Shown here piece by piece: positions 9,272-18,233 of a stretch of 64,000 nucleotides of DNA (the first letter of the stretch is position 1; every line of letters begins with the position of its first letter). The notes under the pieces were generated by a model. It searched no databases. It was not told where the DNA came from and saw only the letters and a program-made list of their open reading frames with translations. The stretch spans positions 62,001-126,000 of the forward strand of contig NZ_JAHTKP010000004.1 in assembly GCF_019192735.1 (NCBI RefSeq), read 5' to 3'. A program made the translations under genes and the position numbers. The stretch is from Kitasatospora aureofaciens (GTDB lineage Bacteria > Actinomycetota > Actinomycetes > Streptomycetales > Streptomycetaceae).

Positions 9272-10045
9272 TCAGGACTGCCGGTCGGCGGCGGACATGG
9301 CGGAGGCCGAGTCCCCGACGGTGCTCCGGTACAGGCCCAGCTTCGGCTTGAGCACCTTCGCGCCGGCGAGCGGGAAGTTGAGCGTGTCCGCGGTGGGCAT
9401 GTGGTCGCCGTCGGCCAGCACGTTCAGCTGGTCGACGCCGGGCGCGGTTCCGGTGGCCGCGCCGCCGGGGTTGAGGTCGATCACCGCGTACGCCGTCTGT
9501 CCGGCCGCGACCGGGTAGGCGGGGGCGCCGCCCAGCCCGCCGGGGATCAGCGGCTTGACGTCCTTGCCGCGGTCCGCGGAGTGCGAGTCGCCCAGGCTGA
9601 CCAACGGGTAGTAGCTGAGGCCGCAGGCGCTCGGGCCCTGGTTGTGCACCTCGATCACCCGCTGGGTGGGCGCCTCGGGCCGGGCGGTCACGCGCACCGA
9701 CAGCTTCTTGCTCTCGCACGGGTGGGTGTAGGCGTAGGTGTCGCTGTCGGCGCCGCTGCCCTGGGGCGCGCCGCCGGCGGGAGAACTGGGGTGTGCCGGC
9801 GCCGGGGTGGTGGGGTGTGCCGGCGCGGCGGAACCGGGGCCGGCCGGGGCTGCCGCACGGGAGGCCGACGCGGGGCCGGCGGTCGGCGCGGCGGCAGGGG
9901 CGCCGGTGGCGGCCGGGTCGGCGGCCTGGGTGTGCTTGGCCGGCTGCGGGTCGCTCGTCACGTCGCCGGGCTGGCAGGCGGTGAGGGCGAGGGCGGCGCC
10001 GACGGCGAGGGTGATCGGGGCGAACAGCGAACGACGAATGGACAT
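9272..10045 (-). CDS. DUF4232-type secreted lipoprotein
   Basis: Exported, lipid-anchored protein of 257 aa. The signal peptide MSIRRSLFAPITLAVG leads to the lipobox LTAC at about residues 20-24. An Ala/Pro-rich linker (residues about 30-95) separates the anchor from a folded domain with a Cys pair (HPCESKK and SACGLSYYP), VRVTARPEAP and the beta-sandwich pattern of DUF4232 proteins common in Streptomyces. The role is unknown; these are thought to be surface proteins. ATG 10045 is chosen for the immediate signal peptide. Single gene facing the membrane HTH gene's promoter side. Confidence 0.7.
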   Translation of the reverse strand: MSIRRSLFAPITLAVGAALALTACQPGDVTSDPQPAKHTQAADPAATGAPAAAPTAGPASASRAAAPAGPGSAAPAHPTTPAPAHPSSPAGGAPQGSGADSDTYAYTHPCESKKLSVRVTARPEAPTQRVIEVHNQGPSACGLSYYPLVSLGDSHSADRGKDVKPLIPGGLGGAPAYPVAAGQTAYAVIDLNPGGAATGTAPGVDQLNVLADGDHMPTADTLNFPLAGAKVLKPKLGLYRSTVGDSASAMSAADRQS

Positions 10046-10415
10046 GGCGGATTCCCCGTAAGAGCGATGGACGGAAGGAAGGCTTTCGGCGCCACTGGCG
10101 GAGGCCACCAATGGGAGGCACGGGCGCCGGGCCCAGGCGGCGGGCAGCCCGTGGTGCCCGCCGACCATCACTCTGGGCCGCCGCCCGTCCCACCCGCCAG
10201 CCCCGCCCGCAGATCCGGGACGCTGGAACGGTTCCACCCCCTCTGACCTGAGGGTTTCCGCGCGCCTGGAACGGCCCGCCGGGATGCTCCGAGGGTCGGC
10301 GAGCACGTATCCGGCCGCCCTGTTCGCCCGTCCCGCGGCATGTGACCACTGTTCAGCATGATCCAGCGAGGAACCCTGGGCGTTCTCGCCCGGGAGGAAT
10401 TGCTTCCTGAGTCCG
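10046..10415. other. 370-bp intergenic stretch without a convincing gene
   Basis: Between the lipoprotein start and the methyltransferase remnant I see no ORF with family-like content and no clear hairpin. It may contain the lipoprotein promoter and the degraded front part of the methyltransferase gene. Confidence 0.4.
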
Positions 10416-10814
10416 GTGGCGCGGATCGCCGCCGCGCTGCGCCACCGGTCGGTCGTGCTGCGTACCCTCCGCCCGGACGAGTCGGGCCCCGAGCAGCGGC
10501 TCGCCAACCGGTTGCGGTCCGGCTTCCGCACGCTGATGGCGTCACGCGGTGCAGACCTCGCGTACGGGCGGACCCTGCCCAGGGTGCTGCGCGAGGCCGG
10601 TCTGGACGACGTGCAGGCCGACGCGTACTTCCCGATCACCTCACCGGCGTGCGCCGTGCTGGAGGACGCGACGGTGCGGCAGATCCGCCACCATCTGGTG
10701 GGGCAAGGTCTTGCCACGGACGAGGAGATCGACCGTCACCTGGCGAACGTCGCCGCCGGGCGACTCGACCTGGCCACCGCCCCGATGATCTCCGCCTGGG
10801 GACGCCGCCGGTAA
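10416..10814 (+). pseudogene. C-terminal remnant of a class I SAM-dependent methyltransferase
   Basis: The 132-residue frame matches only the tail of a roughly 270-aa Streptomyces methyltransferase family. Recognisable parts are GRTLPRVLREAGLDDV, YFPITSPACAVLE, and the closing LANVAAGRLDLATAPMISAWGRR. The SAM-binding Rossmann half (an ExGxGxG-type loop) is missing in all frames immediately upstream. An ATG at 10416 exists but without a good ribosome binding site. I read this as a deletion remnant. A short functional protein is unlikely because the cofactor site is absent. Confidence 0.6.
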
Positions 10815-10849
10815 CCCGGGGACGGGCACGGTGGGCTCACCCGGCCGCG

Positions 10850-11371
10850 TCAGAACGACTGCCGCAGCCAGGAGTCGAGGGCCGCATAGTCGCCGTCGGT
10901 CAGACCGAGGCGGGGATCGACATGATGGAGCAGGGCGTGTCCGCGATGGTGGACGGCGACCCAGGCCCGATCGGTGTCGGTGACCTCGTCGTCGACCCAG
11001 ACGAACGGGCGCCCCGCCGCCCAGGCGACGAGGGCACGGGTCTTCCAGTGCAGTCCGTCACGCTCGTCCCGGTCGTCGGTGTCGGACGGCTCCGGCCAGA
11101 CCACCACGGCCAGCTGCGGCAGGCCGATCAGGGGAGCGATGCACTCGTTCGCGTCGTCCATCCATGTCGTGGCCCAGACCACCTCGCACGGGAGCGCGGT
11201 CAGTCGGGGCCCGTGCGCGGGATCGATCCTGGTCAGGAGCGGATTCGCGTCGGCGCCGAGCAGGTCAGGACCTGCCTCATAGGTCGGATACTGCTGCGGC
11301 GCGGCACCGAAGGGGATGAGTGGTCCGTCGACATCGAGAAACAGCAGTGGACGCTGTGCAGAGTCGGTCAC
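10850..11371 (-). CDS. HAD-like domain protein
   Basis: Small cytoplasmic protein of about 173 aa with the HAD nucleophile motif LFLDVDGPLIPFG at the N-terminus and a likely acidic loop VWVDDEVTDTD near residue 130. It resembles the secondary HAD proteins of actinomycetes annotated only as 'HAD domain-containing'. WATTWMDDANE is also characteristic of that group. GTG 11371 is preferred because it lies just before the first strand; a TTG at 11395 would add eight residues. Substrate unknown. It is convergent with the methyltransferase remnant. Confidence 0.65.
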   Translation of the reverse strand: MTDSAQRPLLFLDVDGPLIPFGAAPQQYPTYEAGPDLLGADANPLLTRIDPAHGPRLTALPCEVVWATTWMDDANECIAPLIGLPQLAVVVWPEPSDTDDRDERDGLHWKTRALVAWAAGRPFVWVDDEVTDTDRAWVAVHHRGHALLHHVDPRLGLTDGDYAALDSWLRQSF

Positions 11372-11480
11372 GACAGAACGATAGTGCCGGCGCAACGGGA
11401 GGAGTGAGCTCGGTCGCCCACAGGCGCCCGGCCACGCAGTGGCGTGTCGTCGCCGGCGGCATGAGCGCCCCTGAGGCGCG

Positions 11481-11940
11481 TCAGCCGGCGGCGCGGAGGC
11501 GGGCGGCGGGGTCGAGCAGGACGAGGTCGGCGCGTTTGCCGGGGGTGAGCGAGCCGATTCGGTCGTCCAGGCCGATCGCGTCGGCGCCGCCGAGGGTGGC
11601 CATCCGCAGGACGTCGTGCATCTGCGGGTGGACCTCGGCGTTGCGGGCGAGGGCGCGATGGAGGCCGACGGCGGTCCTCATGTGTGGGGAAGAAGTCCGA
11701 GCTGTCGTTGGTGCCGCCGTCCTGGCCGAGCCCGGTTCTGACGCCGTGCCGGGCGAGTTCGGGCAGGCGCATCACGCCGGAGCCGAGCCGCATGTTGCTG
11801 AGCGGGCAGTGCGCGAGCCGGACGTCGCGGGCCGCCACGGTGGCGATCTCGTCGTCGGTCAGGTGGACGGCGTGGTTCATCAGCAGAGGGGGGCCGAGAG
11901 CGCCGATCTCGTCGAGAACGGCGATCGGCTCGTCGGAGCC
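11481..11940 (-). pseudogene. Frameshifted, 5'-truncated amidohydrolase (TRZ/ATZ or guanine-deaminase-like)
   Basis: Two frames must be joined. The upstream piece reads MNHAVHLTDDEI, LAHCPLSNMRLGSG and [16 protein letters not shown]; the downstream piece reads [25 protein letters not shown] and [15 protein letters not shown]. Together they are the C-terminal half of a metal-dependent amidohydrolase, including the conserved Asp in GQDG and the closing GKRADLVL strand. A one-base slip near 11680 breaks the frame, and the metal-binding N-terminal half (HxH) is absent because the gene stops against the SRPBCC gene at 11948. It appears to be a dead fragment created by deletion. Confidence 0.7.
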
Positions 11941-11947
11941 CGGCGGC

Positions 11948-12397
11948 TCAGGCCGGCGCGTTCTCCATCCAGCGGTCGGGGCCCGGGTCGCCGCCCTCGG
12001 CGCGGACGACGAGGCGGTCGAGGTAGTGGGTCCAGCCCTCGCGGTGGGGGGCGCGGGCCTCGGGCGGGAGGCCGCGGTGGACGAGGCGGAGGAAGGTGCC
12101 CTCGCCGTCGGGTTCGAGGGTGATCTCGACGGTGCTGGAGCCGGGTGGGACGGTCGGTATGCCGACCTCCCAGCCCCAGGTGAAGACCACCCGCTTCGGC
12201 GGGTCGATCTCGACGAAACGGCCGGAGGCATGGTTGTCGCCGGTGACGTTGGTCCGGTAGGCGCCGCCCGGGGTGAAGGCGAAGTCGCCGTCCTTGCCCA
12301 TCCAGGACAGCCAGCGGTCGCGGTCGGTGAAGAAGCTGAAGATCGTCTCGGGGCGGGCGGCGATCCGCCGTTCCAGCGTCACGAGCTCGGTGGTCAT
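11948..12397 (-). CDS. AHSA1/SRPBCC-domain protein
   Basis: Cytoplasmic START-fold protein of 149 aa (activator of Hsp90 ATPase homologue type). It has the usual TLERRIAARPETIF start, WLSWMGKDG, GAYRTNVTGDN, FTWGWE and a C-terminal HREGWTHYLDRL helix. Its ATG overlaps the stop of the ArsR gene (ATGA at 12394-12397), so the two are translationally coupled. ArsR plus AHSA1 pairs are widespread in actinomycetes; the SRPBCC protein probably binds a small hydrophobic ligand. Function not established. Confidence 0.8.
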   Translation of the reverse strand: MTTELVTLERRIAARPETIFSFFTDRDRWLSWMGKDGDFAFTPGGAYRTNVTGDNHASGRFVEIDPPKRVVFTWGWEVGIPTVPPGSSTVEITLEPDGEGTFLRLVHRGLPPEARAPHREGWTHYLDRLVVRAEGGDPGPDRWMENAPA

Positions 12398-12717
12398 CGG
12401 GTCGGGCCCTTCTGCTCGGCGGCCCGCTCCGCCTCCTCGGCGAGCTCGGCCAGGGTGTCGAGGCGGGTGGACCACATGGCCTGCAGGTACTCGGCCAGTG
12501 GTCCCATGCCCTCGCGGTCGGCTCGGTAGTACCGTCTGCGGCCGTCCTGGCGCAGCGTAACGAGACCCGCGTCGCGCAGCACCTTGAGATGCTGCGACAC
12601 GGCACCGAAGGTCACGTCGAAGCGCTCGGCGATGTCGCCCGCGCACAGCTCGGTGTCCCACACCAGCCGCAGAATCTCCCGCCGACGGGGCTCGGCGACC
12701 GCTTGAACCGGATCCAT
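12394..12717 (-). CDS. ArsR-family transcriptional regulator
   Basis: A 107-aa winged helix repressor. The recognition helix lies in GDIAERFDVTFGAVSQHLKVL and the wing in GLVTLRQDGRRRYYRA. No metal-binding cysteine cluster of the ELCVC type is seen, so it is probably not a metal sensor. It is coupled to the downstream SRPBCC gene and divergent from 12811; the 93-bp intergenic region (12718-12810) is the natural site for autorepression. Confidence 0.85.
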   Translation of the reverse strand: MDPVQAVAEPRRREILRLVWDTELCAGDIAERFDVTFGAVSQHLKVLRDAGLVTLRQDGRRRYYRADREGMGPLAEYLQAMWSTRLDTLAELAEEAERAAEQKGPTR

Positions 12718-12810
12718 GCCGACATTTTAGGCGCTGCTTGAACTTGCGATCCTCCGAGGCAACGTTTTAGTCTCGACTTAAGTAATCACCCTCCAGCAGA
12801 GGAACCCGCC

Positions 12811-13362
12811 ATGCAGACCGCACTGACCGAGCTCGCCGAGCTCTTCGCCACGACCACCGCCCGGATCACCCCCGAGCAGCTGGACCGTCCGACCCCCTGC
12901 ACCGACTTCACCGTGCGGCAGCTGCTCGCCCACCTGGGCGGCGTGCTGCCCGACTCGGAGCGGGCCGCCCACAAGCTTCCGCGGCCCGCCGCCCCGGCTG
13001 CGGCGCTGACCGAGCCCGTCGCAGTCGGCGAATCGGCCCGGCGCGCGGCCGCCGCCTGGCAGGTCCCGTCCGCACTGGACGGCGACACCCTCTTCGGCCC
13101 GGGCGAGATGCCGGCCGGCTTCGCCGCCGCCGTGACCCTTCAGGAGCTGGCCCTGCACGGCTGGGACCTTGCCCGCGCCGCCGGCGTCGACTACGTGCCC
13201 GGCGAGGTCGCCGCCGAGACCGTCCTCGCCGTGGTGGAGCAACTGGCCGAGCGGGCCCGGGCCAACGGCAGCTACGGCCCCGCGCTCCCCGCACCGGCCG
13301 ACAGCGCCGCGTTCGAGCGCGCGCTCGCAGCGAGCGGCCGCAACCCGGGCTGGGCAGCCTGA
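12811..13362 (+). CDS. DinB-like TIGR03086-family protein
   Basis: Cytoplasmic four-helix-bundle protein of 183 aa. It shows the family pattern TPCTDFTVRQLLAHLGG near the N-terminus and VTLQELALHGWDLARAAG in the third helix, supplying two histidines for a metal site like that of mycothiol-dependent maleylpyruvate isomerases and DinB. Start ATG 12811 follows CAGAGGAACCCGCC. It is divergent from the ArsR gene. It may take part in mycothiol-dependent chemistry, but substrate is unknown. Confidence 0.75.
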   Translation: MQTALTELAELFATTTARITPEQLDRPTPCTDFTVRQLLAHLGGVLPDSERAAHKLPRPAAPAAALTEPVAVGESARRAAAAWQVPSALDGDTLFGPGEMPAGFAAAVTLQELALHGWDLARAAGVDYVPGEVAAETVLAVVEQLAERARANGSYGPALPAPADSAAFERALAASGRNPGWAA

Positions 13363-13523
13363 GCGGCGAAGGCGCAGCGCGAGGAGTCGGAATAGGCATC
13401 GGCGAAACGGCCGAGCGGCCGGCCGCCGGGCCGCCGATGGCCCGCAGCTCCCTCAGCAAGGACCTGCCCGACCTCGAACTCCGGCTCACCGGAGCCGACC
13501 GAACCACACGCACGGAGTACCAC

Positions 13524-13946
13524 ATGTCCGAGATCACTTTCCGCTTCGACATCGACGCCGACCGCGCCAAGGTCTTCGATGCCCTCAACACCCATGACGG
13601 GCTGACGGGTTGGTGGACCACCGGGGTCGACCGCACGAGCGAGAGCCTCTTCTTCGACTTCCCCGGGATCCCGCAGCCCTTCGAGCTCCGCCGCGACGCC
13701 GCGTCCGAGGACCTGGTCACCTGGACCTCCGTCGGCGCCTTCCCGCCCCACTGGAAGGACACCGTCATCACGTGGCGCATGACCGGCCTCGGGGATTCCG
13801 GCGGCACCCAGGTGCTCTTCCGGCACGCGGGTTTCCCGGACTCCGACCCGGACATGCCCGGATCCGCCTACACCTGGGGCCAGTTGATGGTCCGGCTCAA
13901 GGACTTCGCCGAGACGGGAAGGCCCCAGCCGTTCTTCACCCTCTGA
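13524..13946 (+). CDS. SRPBCC-domain protein
   Basis: Small START-fold protein of 140 aa, related to but distinct from the one at 11948. It opens with SEITFRFDIDADRAKVFDAL, has GWWTTGVD, FPPHWKDTVITWRM, and a C-terminal helix WGQLMVRLKDF. No catalytic residues can be assigned. ATG 13524 lies behind ACGGAG. It stands in the same direction as 12811 with about 160 bp between, possibly in one transcript. Confidence 0.75.
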   Translation: MSEITFRFDIDADRAKVFDALNTHDGLTGWWTTGVDRTSESLFFDFPGIPQPFELRRDAASEDLVTWTSVGAFPPHWKDTVITWRMTGLGDSGGTQVLFRHAGFPDSDPDMPGSAYTWGQLMVRLKDFAETGRPQPFFTL

Positions 13947-14099
13947 GGAGGCTTCCGGGGCCGTCGTCCCGGGCCGTCGGCGTGATCGGGTCGAGGTGGT
14001 GGTGAGCGCTGCGATGGCGCTCGCCGCCCGGACCCGCGGGCGCGGTCTGCAAATGGGCGCTCGGACGTGTACGTAACACGGCGTGCGAACTGATCTGCG

Positions 14100-15578
14100 G
14101 TGAGAATGGGCAGCGGGGCCGGGAGAACGGAGTCGCTGGTGAAGGGGTTATTGGTCGGCCTTGCCGTGCTACTCGCCGTCCTCGCCCCGGTGGCGAGCCC
14201 CTCGCCGACGGACACAGCGTCGCCGTCGCCGTCGCCGCCGTCGTCGTCGCCGTCGCAGTCGTCTTCGGGGTCCACCCCGCAGGGACAGGCGGTCACCCTG
14301 AGCCCGGTCCACGGGCCGCCGCTCGGGACCGTTCAGGTGACGGTGTCCGGGTTCGACTGCCCGGTCATCTACGGCTCGACCGAGACCACGAGCACCGTCC
14401 AGGTGTTCTGGGACGACCAGGCCACGAACGCCACGCCCATTTCGGTCAGCGCCGGCAAGTCGTCCTCCGGCACGCTCAAGGTGCCTCCCGGTGCCGCTAA
14501 CGGCCTGCACCACGTCACGGCCAGGTGTGCGGATTTCCAGACGATCATGAGCACCGCCGACTTCACCGTCGGGCCCGCCACCCTGATGGCGGATCCGCCG
14601 CAGGGGGCGCCGGGGTCCACCACGACCGTGTCGGGGACCAACTTCCTCTGTCCTGCGGGCGACACCGTCTCACTGACGTGGGACACGACCGCACTTCCCG
14701 TCTCGGGGAAGCCCGACAGCGACGGGAACTTCAGCACCCCCATCACCGTGCCCGCGAACGCCACTGGCGGCGACCACGACGTGCAGGCATCCTGCGCAAT
14801 GGAATCGGGGATCAAGGCCGACGCGTACTACCAGGTCCCGACCCCCACCCCCACGCCCACGCCGACGCCTACGCCCACGCCTACGCCCACGCCCACGCCG
14901 ACGCCTACGCCCACGCCTACGCCCACGCCTACGCCCACGCCTACGCCCACGCCCACGCCCACGCCCACGCCCACGCCCACACCTACGCCCACCCCCACAC
15001 CCGGACCGACCACCCAAAGGCCGAAACCCGTCAACACGTCCACCGCGACGCCGGGCGGCGGTGTGTCCCTGTCCGGCCCGACGGACGCCTGCCCCAAGGG
15101 CAGCGGGCCGCCGAAGGTCGTGCTCTCCTGGGACAACGGGCCGAGGTCGCACCCGATCCAGTCCGACAAATCGGGAAGGTTCCAGGCGCACGCCACCATC
15201 CCGCCGGACGCGCCCATGGGCCCCCATACGATCACCGTGGAGTGTGCGGACACGCACACGGTGACCCAGACCGTCCCGGTCGTCGTCGCCCAGTCGCTCC
15301 CGCCGAACCCGCCGAAACCGAACAACCTGCCCTGGATCCTTCCCGGCGCCCTCGCCGCCGCTGCCGTTGCGGCGTTCGCGCTGCGCCGCTTCCGCCGGCG
15401 GCCCGGCCCACCGGCCCACGTGACAGCCGAGGTGAGTGGGCAGGGGATCGCCGAGGTGGGGCTGACCGAGCGGGACGGGGGCGCCGGGTCCGGGCGCAGC
15501 GTCCGGTTGGAGCCGCACCCGGACCCGGGGCGGCAGAGCATCGAGGAGTTGCACGATGACGATCGTCGCGACGGATGA
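14100..15578 (+). CDS. Cell-surface protein with Ig-like domains, Pro-Thr stalk and C-terminal membrane anchor
   Basis: Predicted exported protein of 492 aa. It has an N-terminal hydrophobic signal ([17 protein letters not shown]), a Ser/Pro linker and two IPT/Ig-like modules with paired Cys ([29 protein letters not shown]). A stalk of 27 Pro-Thr repeats follows, then a third Ig-like module with the same Cys pattern (DACPKG, TVECAD), one transmembrane helix (about [19 protein letters not shown]) and a basic cytoplasmic tail. The GTG 14100 and ATG 14106 are both usable starts. It overlaps the next gene by 23 bp, implying co-expression. Adhesion or wall-spanning display is likely, with no catalytic residues. 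Confidence 0.7.
   Translation: MRMGSGAGRTESLVKGLLVGLAVLLAVLAPVASPSPTDTASPSPSPPSSSPSQSSSGSTPQGQAVTLSPVHGPPLGTVQVTVSGFDCPVIYGSTETTSTVQVFWDDQATNATPISVSAGKSSSGTLKVPPGAANGLHHVTARCADFQTIMSTADFTVGPATLMADPPQGAPGSTTTVSGTNFLCPAGDTVSLTWDTTALPVSGKPDSDGNFSTPITVPANATGGDHDVQASCAMESGIKADAYYQVPTPTPTPTPTPTPTPTPTPTPTPTPTPTPTPTPTPTPTPTPTPTPTPTPTPTPTPGPTTQRPKPVNTSTATPGGGVSLSGPTDACPKGSGPPKVVLSWDNGPRSHPIQSDKSGRFQAHATIPPDAPMGPHTITVECADTHTVTQTVPVVVAQSLPPNPPKPNNLPWILPGALAAAAVAAFALRRFRRRPGPPAHVTAEVSGQGIAEVGLTERDGGAGSGRSVRLEPHPDPGRQSIEELHDDDRRDG
14838..14999 (+). repeat. 6-bp (CC-N-AC-N type) repeat array encoding 27 Pro-Thr units
   Basis: A 162-bp run of hexamers of CCNACN type (mostly CCCACG with CCTACG variants) encodes the Pro-Thr stalk. 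The array is periodic enough to slip in replication and would change stalk length without breaking the frame. Confidence 0.9.
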
Positions 15579-16134
15579 CCCGTACGCGCTGGGAACGTTC
15601 ATGGGGGCCGTGGAGCCGCTCGCCGACTCCCTCCACCGGCAGGGGGTGGTCAAGGCCCTGTCAGGTCTGGCCAAGCCCCTGTCCCAGGCCGCCGAGCACG
15701 AGGTCGCGAGTGTCGTCCACGGCTTTCTGGGGCTGGACATGATCGACCTGCTGGCCGGCGGCTGGCGTACCCACGCGGCGCTCGTCGAGGCCGCGAAAAG
15801 CACCTGCGCGGCCCCGGGGAGCGAGGAGGTCGTCGCGTTGCTGGACCACCGGATCCGGTCGGTCCACCACCCCACCGTGAAGGTGCTGGTCGACGGGGTG
15901 TCGGTCGGCACCCTCGCGCTGGACATCGAGGTCGTCTTCGACCTCCAAGGGATCGTCGCCGTCGTGCGCGGGGGCAGGCTGGTGGCCGTGCGGGCGGGCC
16001 TCTGCACGGCCAAGGCCACCCTGGCCGTCGAACAGATCACGGTGGCCAGTCGTCAGGGACGGTTCGACCTCCCCGGCGGCGTACGGTTCCGCAGAGGCGT
16101 CGTGCTACGGCACTGCGAGAACCCGCCCACCTGA
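15556..16134 (+). CDS. Hypothetical protein coupled to the surface-stalk protein
   Basis: Not recognised; 192 aa, no signal peptide. The centre alternates small and hydrophobic residues in strand-like blocks ([37 protein letters not shown]). The C-terminus is short and basic and ends LRHCENPPT. The ATG at 15556 lies inside the upstream gene behind GAGGAG, so it is co-translated with it. Presumably it acts on the cytoplasmic side of that surface protein. Confidence 0.6.
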   Translation: MTIVATDDPYALGTFMGAVEPLADSLHRQGVVKALSGLAKPLSQAAEHEVASVVHGFLGLDMIDLLAGGWRTHAALVEAAKSTCAAPGSEEVVALLDHRIRSVHHPTVKVLVDGVSVGTLALDIEVVFDLQGIVAVVRGGRLVAVRAGLCTAKATLAVEQITVASRQGRFDLPGGVRFRRGVVLRHCENPPT

Positions 16135-16390
16135 CCGGCCGTGAACGGGGTGACCCGGTCGGCGGCTTCCCGAGCGGTTGTACCCATCCTTGACCATCCA
16201 TTTGACCTGCGGTTACCCGGGCCCGCGTAGGATTCCCGCTCGTCGGCGGCCGCGGTACGTGTCCGGGCCGTAGGGGGGACGGGCAGCTCGGCTTGGGCCG
16301 GCGCCCGGGCCGACGCGGACCCGGGGCGCTCCACCGCCCTGAGGCGATCCGCTCCCCTGCCCCCAACCTCGTGCAAGGGACCGGTCCGTC

Positions 16391-16963
16391 TTGACCATCC
16401 GCAACGTCCTTCCCCGTTCCCGTGCGGCCGCGGCCGCGGCCGTCGCCGGCGCCGCGCTCGCGCTGGTCGCCGCCCTGCCGGCCACTCCCGCGTCCGCCAT
16501 CGGCGGCAGCTTCGGCAACCCCACGTCCAGCACCCTGGTCAACGTCAACTCCGGCAAGTGCCTGGAGATCGCCGACTGGCGCACCGACAACGGTGCCCCG
16601 GCCCGTCAGTGGGACTGCACCGGCGGCGCGAACCAGCTCTGGGACTACGTGCCCGACAACGGCGGCTTCGAGCTGGTGAACCGTTTCTCCGGCAAGTGCC
16701 TGGAGATCGCCGACTGGAGTCACGAGTACGGCGCTCCGGCCCGCCAGTGGGACTGCACCTGGGGCGGGAACCAGCACTGGAACTACGCCGGCACGCTCGG
16801 CGACCGGGGCGAGCTCGGCATCGCCAACTTCAACTCGGCGATGATGCTGGAGATCGCCGACTGGCGCACCGACAACGGCGCCCCGGCCCGCCAGTGGCCG
16901 GGCTCCTATGCCGGCGTCGCCCAGGCCAACCAGGCCTGGATCACGGCCATCAAGCGCTACTGA
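16391..16963 (+). CDS. Secreted ricin-type beta-trefoil lectin (single domain)
   Basis: Exported 190-aa protein. A signal peptide (residues about 1-38, ending ATPASA) is followed by one beta-trefoil built of three repeats, each with GKCLEIADW or MMLEIADW and GAPARQWDCT, the QxW carbohydrate-binding pattern. No catalytic domain is attached, so it is a free sugar-binding protein or a lectin-like inhibitor. TTG 16391 is the start closest to the signal peptide, with AAGGGA upstream. It is isolated. Confidence 0.8.
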   Translation: MTIRNVLPRSRAAAAAAVAGAALALVAALPATPASAIGGSFGNPTSSTLVNVNSGKCLEIADWRTDNGAPARQWDCTGGANQLWDYVPDNGGFELVNRFSGKCLEIADWSHEYGAPARQWDCTWGGNQHWNYAGTLGDRGELGIANFNSAMMLEIADWRTDNGAPARQWPGSYAGVAQANQAWITAIKRY

Positions 16964-17154
16964 TCCCGCCTCGGGCGGCCGCCCCATGCGGCCGCCCGGG
17001 ACCGCGATACGGCCGGAGCGCCGCTCCGGACAACCGCCCGCCACGGGGAGGTCGTCCGGCCGGGGCTCCGGCCGTCACGTTGTGTGCCGATTGATGCGAG
17101 CCCGGACTACCCGCGGGCCAGGCGGGCCAGGCGGGCCAGGGCCAGGGTGGCCCC

Positions 17155-17907
17155 CTACGCGTGGTGCGGGTCGCCGGTGGGGTGGGGGCCGGGTTGGCCG
17201 GGGACGAGGCCTTCGGGGGACAGGGTGGTGGAGGCGAGTTCGAGTGCGGCGGCGGTCCAGGCGGCGCCGAAGGCCCAGGTCGCGAGCCACTCGCAGAGGT
17301 AGACCGGCCGGATCTGCCAGTCCATGCCCACGCCGGTGACGCCGGCGGCGACGGCGACCGGGAGGAGGGCGAGGATGAGCACGCCGGCCGCCAGGTAGCC
17401 GCGGCTGAGCCAGGGCTGCTGCGCGTAGTGCGGGTCACGGAAGGAGTAGACGCAGAACATCGCCAGCACGAACATGAGCAGTCCGGCGAAGATGAGGTGC
17501 AGCACGCCGATCGTGGCCGCGAACGTCGTCGCGTTCGGGGGCGTGGTCGGGAACAGGGCGACTCCGAGCGCGAACGCGCCGGCGGCTGTGCTCCAGCGGT
17601 CGTCGCGGCGGTCGAAGCGGTAGCAGACGAGGAACACTCCGAGTGCGCACATGCTGCCGACGAAGATGTTCCGCGTGCTGGTGTAGTACGAGCCGCTCAT
17701 CGAGGCGGGCCAGAACCCGGCCGTGCTCAGGCCTCTGAGTTCGGCGAACAGCCAGTTTCCCAGGGGGAGCGCCACCGGCAGCAGGATGCCGATCGCGCCG
17801 ACGCCGAGGCGCAGGCGCATGACGGTCCGTTCGTCCTGGGCGAGCGAGTCGCGTTGTGGGGTTCTCTCCGAATCCGAACCCGAATCCGGAACCGAGTCGT
17901 CGGCCAT
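17155..17907 (-). CDS. DUF998-family membrane protein
   Basis: Integral membrane protein of 250 aa with about six helices. An acidic Ser/Asp-rich N-terminal tail precedes helix 1 (GVGAIGILLPVALPLG). The family signature is visible in SGSYYTSTRNIFVGSMCALGVFL, VALFPTTPP and a helix-flanked VLHLIFAGLLMFVLAMFC. The ATG at 17907 follows AAGGAGG at ideal spacing. DUF998 proteins have no firmly assigned role. Monocistronic. Confidence 0.75.
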   Translation of the reverse strand: MADDSVPDSGSDSERTPQRDSLAQDERTVMRLRLGVGAIGILLPVALPLGNWLFAELRGLSTAGFWPASMSGSYYTSTRNIFVGSMCALGVFLVCYRFDRRDDRWSTAAGAFALGVALFPTTPPNATTFAATIGVLHLIFAGLLMFVLAMFCVYSFRDPHYAQQPWLSRGYLAAGVLILALLPVAVAAGVTGVGMDWQIRPVYLCEWLATWAFGAAWTAAALELASTTLSPEGLVPGQPGPHPTGDPHHA

Positions 17908-18233
17908 GGACGCCTCCTTGCCTTTCCCGCGGGCGTCATGCCCTGCGGACCGTTCTGCCGCGTGAGAAGCGGCCGTCAACTGGTGTACCCACGGCGGCCC
18001 ATGGCGTCACACCATCGGGCACCACCGGATCGGGCGGTTTCGGCGGGTGCGGCCCTGATGGCACGGAATGGCGTGGACAGGTTTCGGACAAGGTGCCGGG
18101 AGGCCTGGCTTCATGTAATCCCCACCGGACATCCACACCGCCACCCCCGTAGGGTGGGCTCCCGTTCCGCCGTCGGAGACCTCGACAAGCGGAAACGTTT
18201 CCCCGTGCACTCGCCGAACTGGACTGGAGTGGT
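17908..18233. other. 326-bp divergent intergenic region
   Basis: Holds the promoters of the membrane protein (leftward) and the secreted repeat protein (rightward). I see no ORF with supporting features and no strong palindrome. Confidence 0.4.

Noticed and set aside
7636..9351. Rightward ORF of 571 codons
   Set aside because: Antisense to the membrane HTH gene and extending past its ends; low-complexity Gly/Arg content and no motif.
14838..14999. CRISPR-like array
   Set aside because: The repeat is a hexamer with no unique spacers and is in frame inside a Pro-Thr stalk.
15232..15636. Leftward ORF opposite the surface protein tail
   Set aside because: Arg/Pro-rich antisense shadow with no ribosome binding site.
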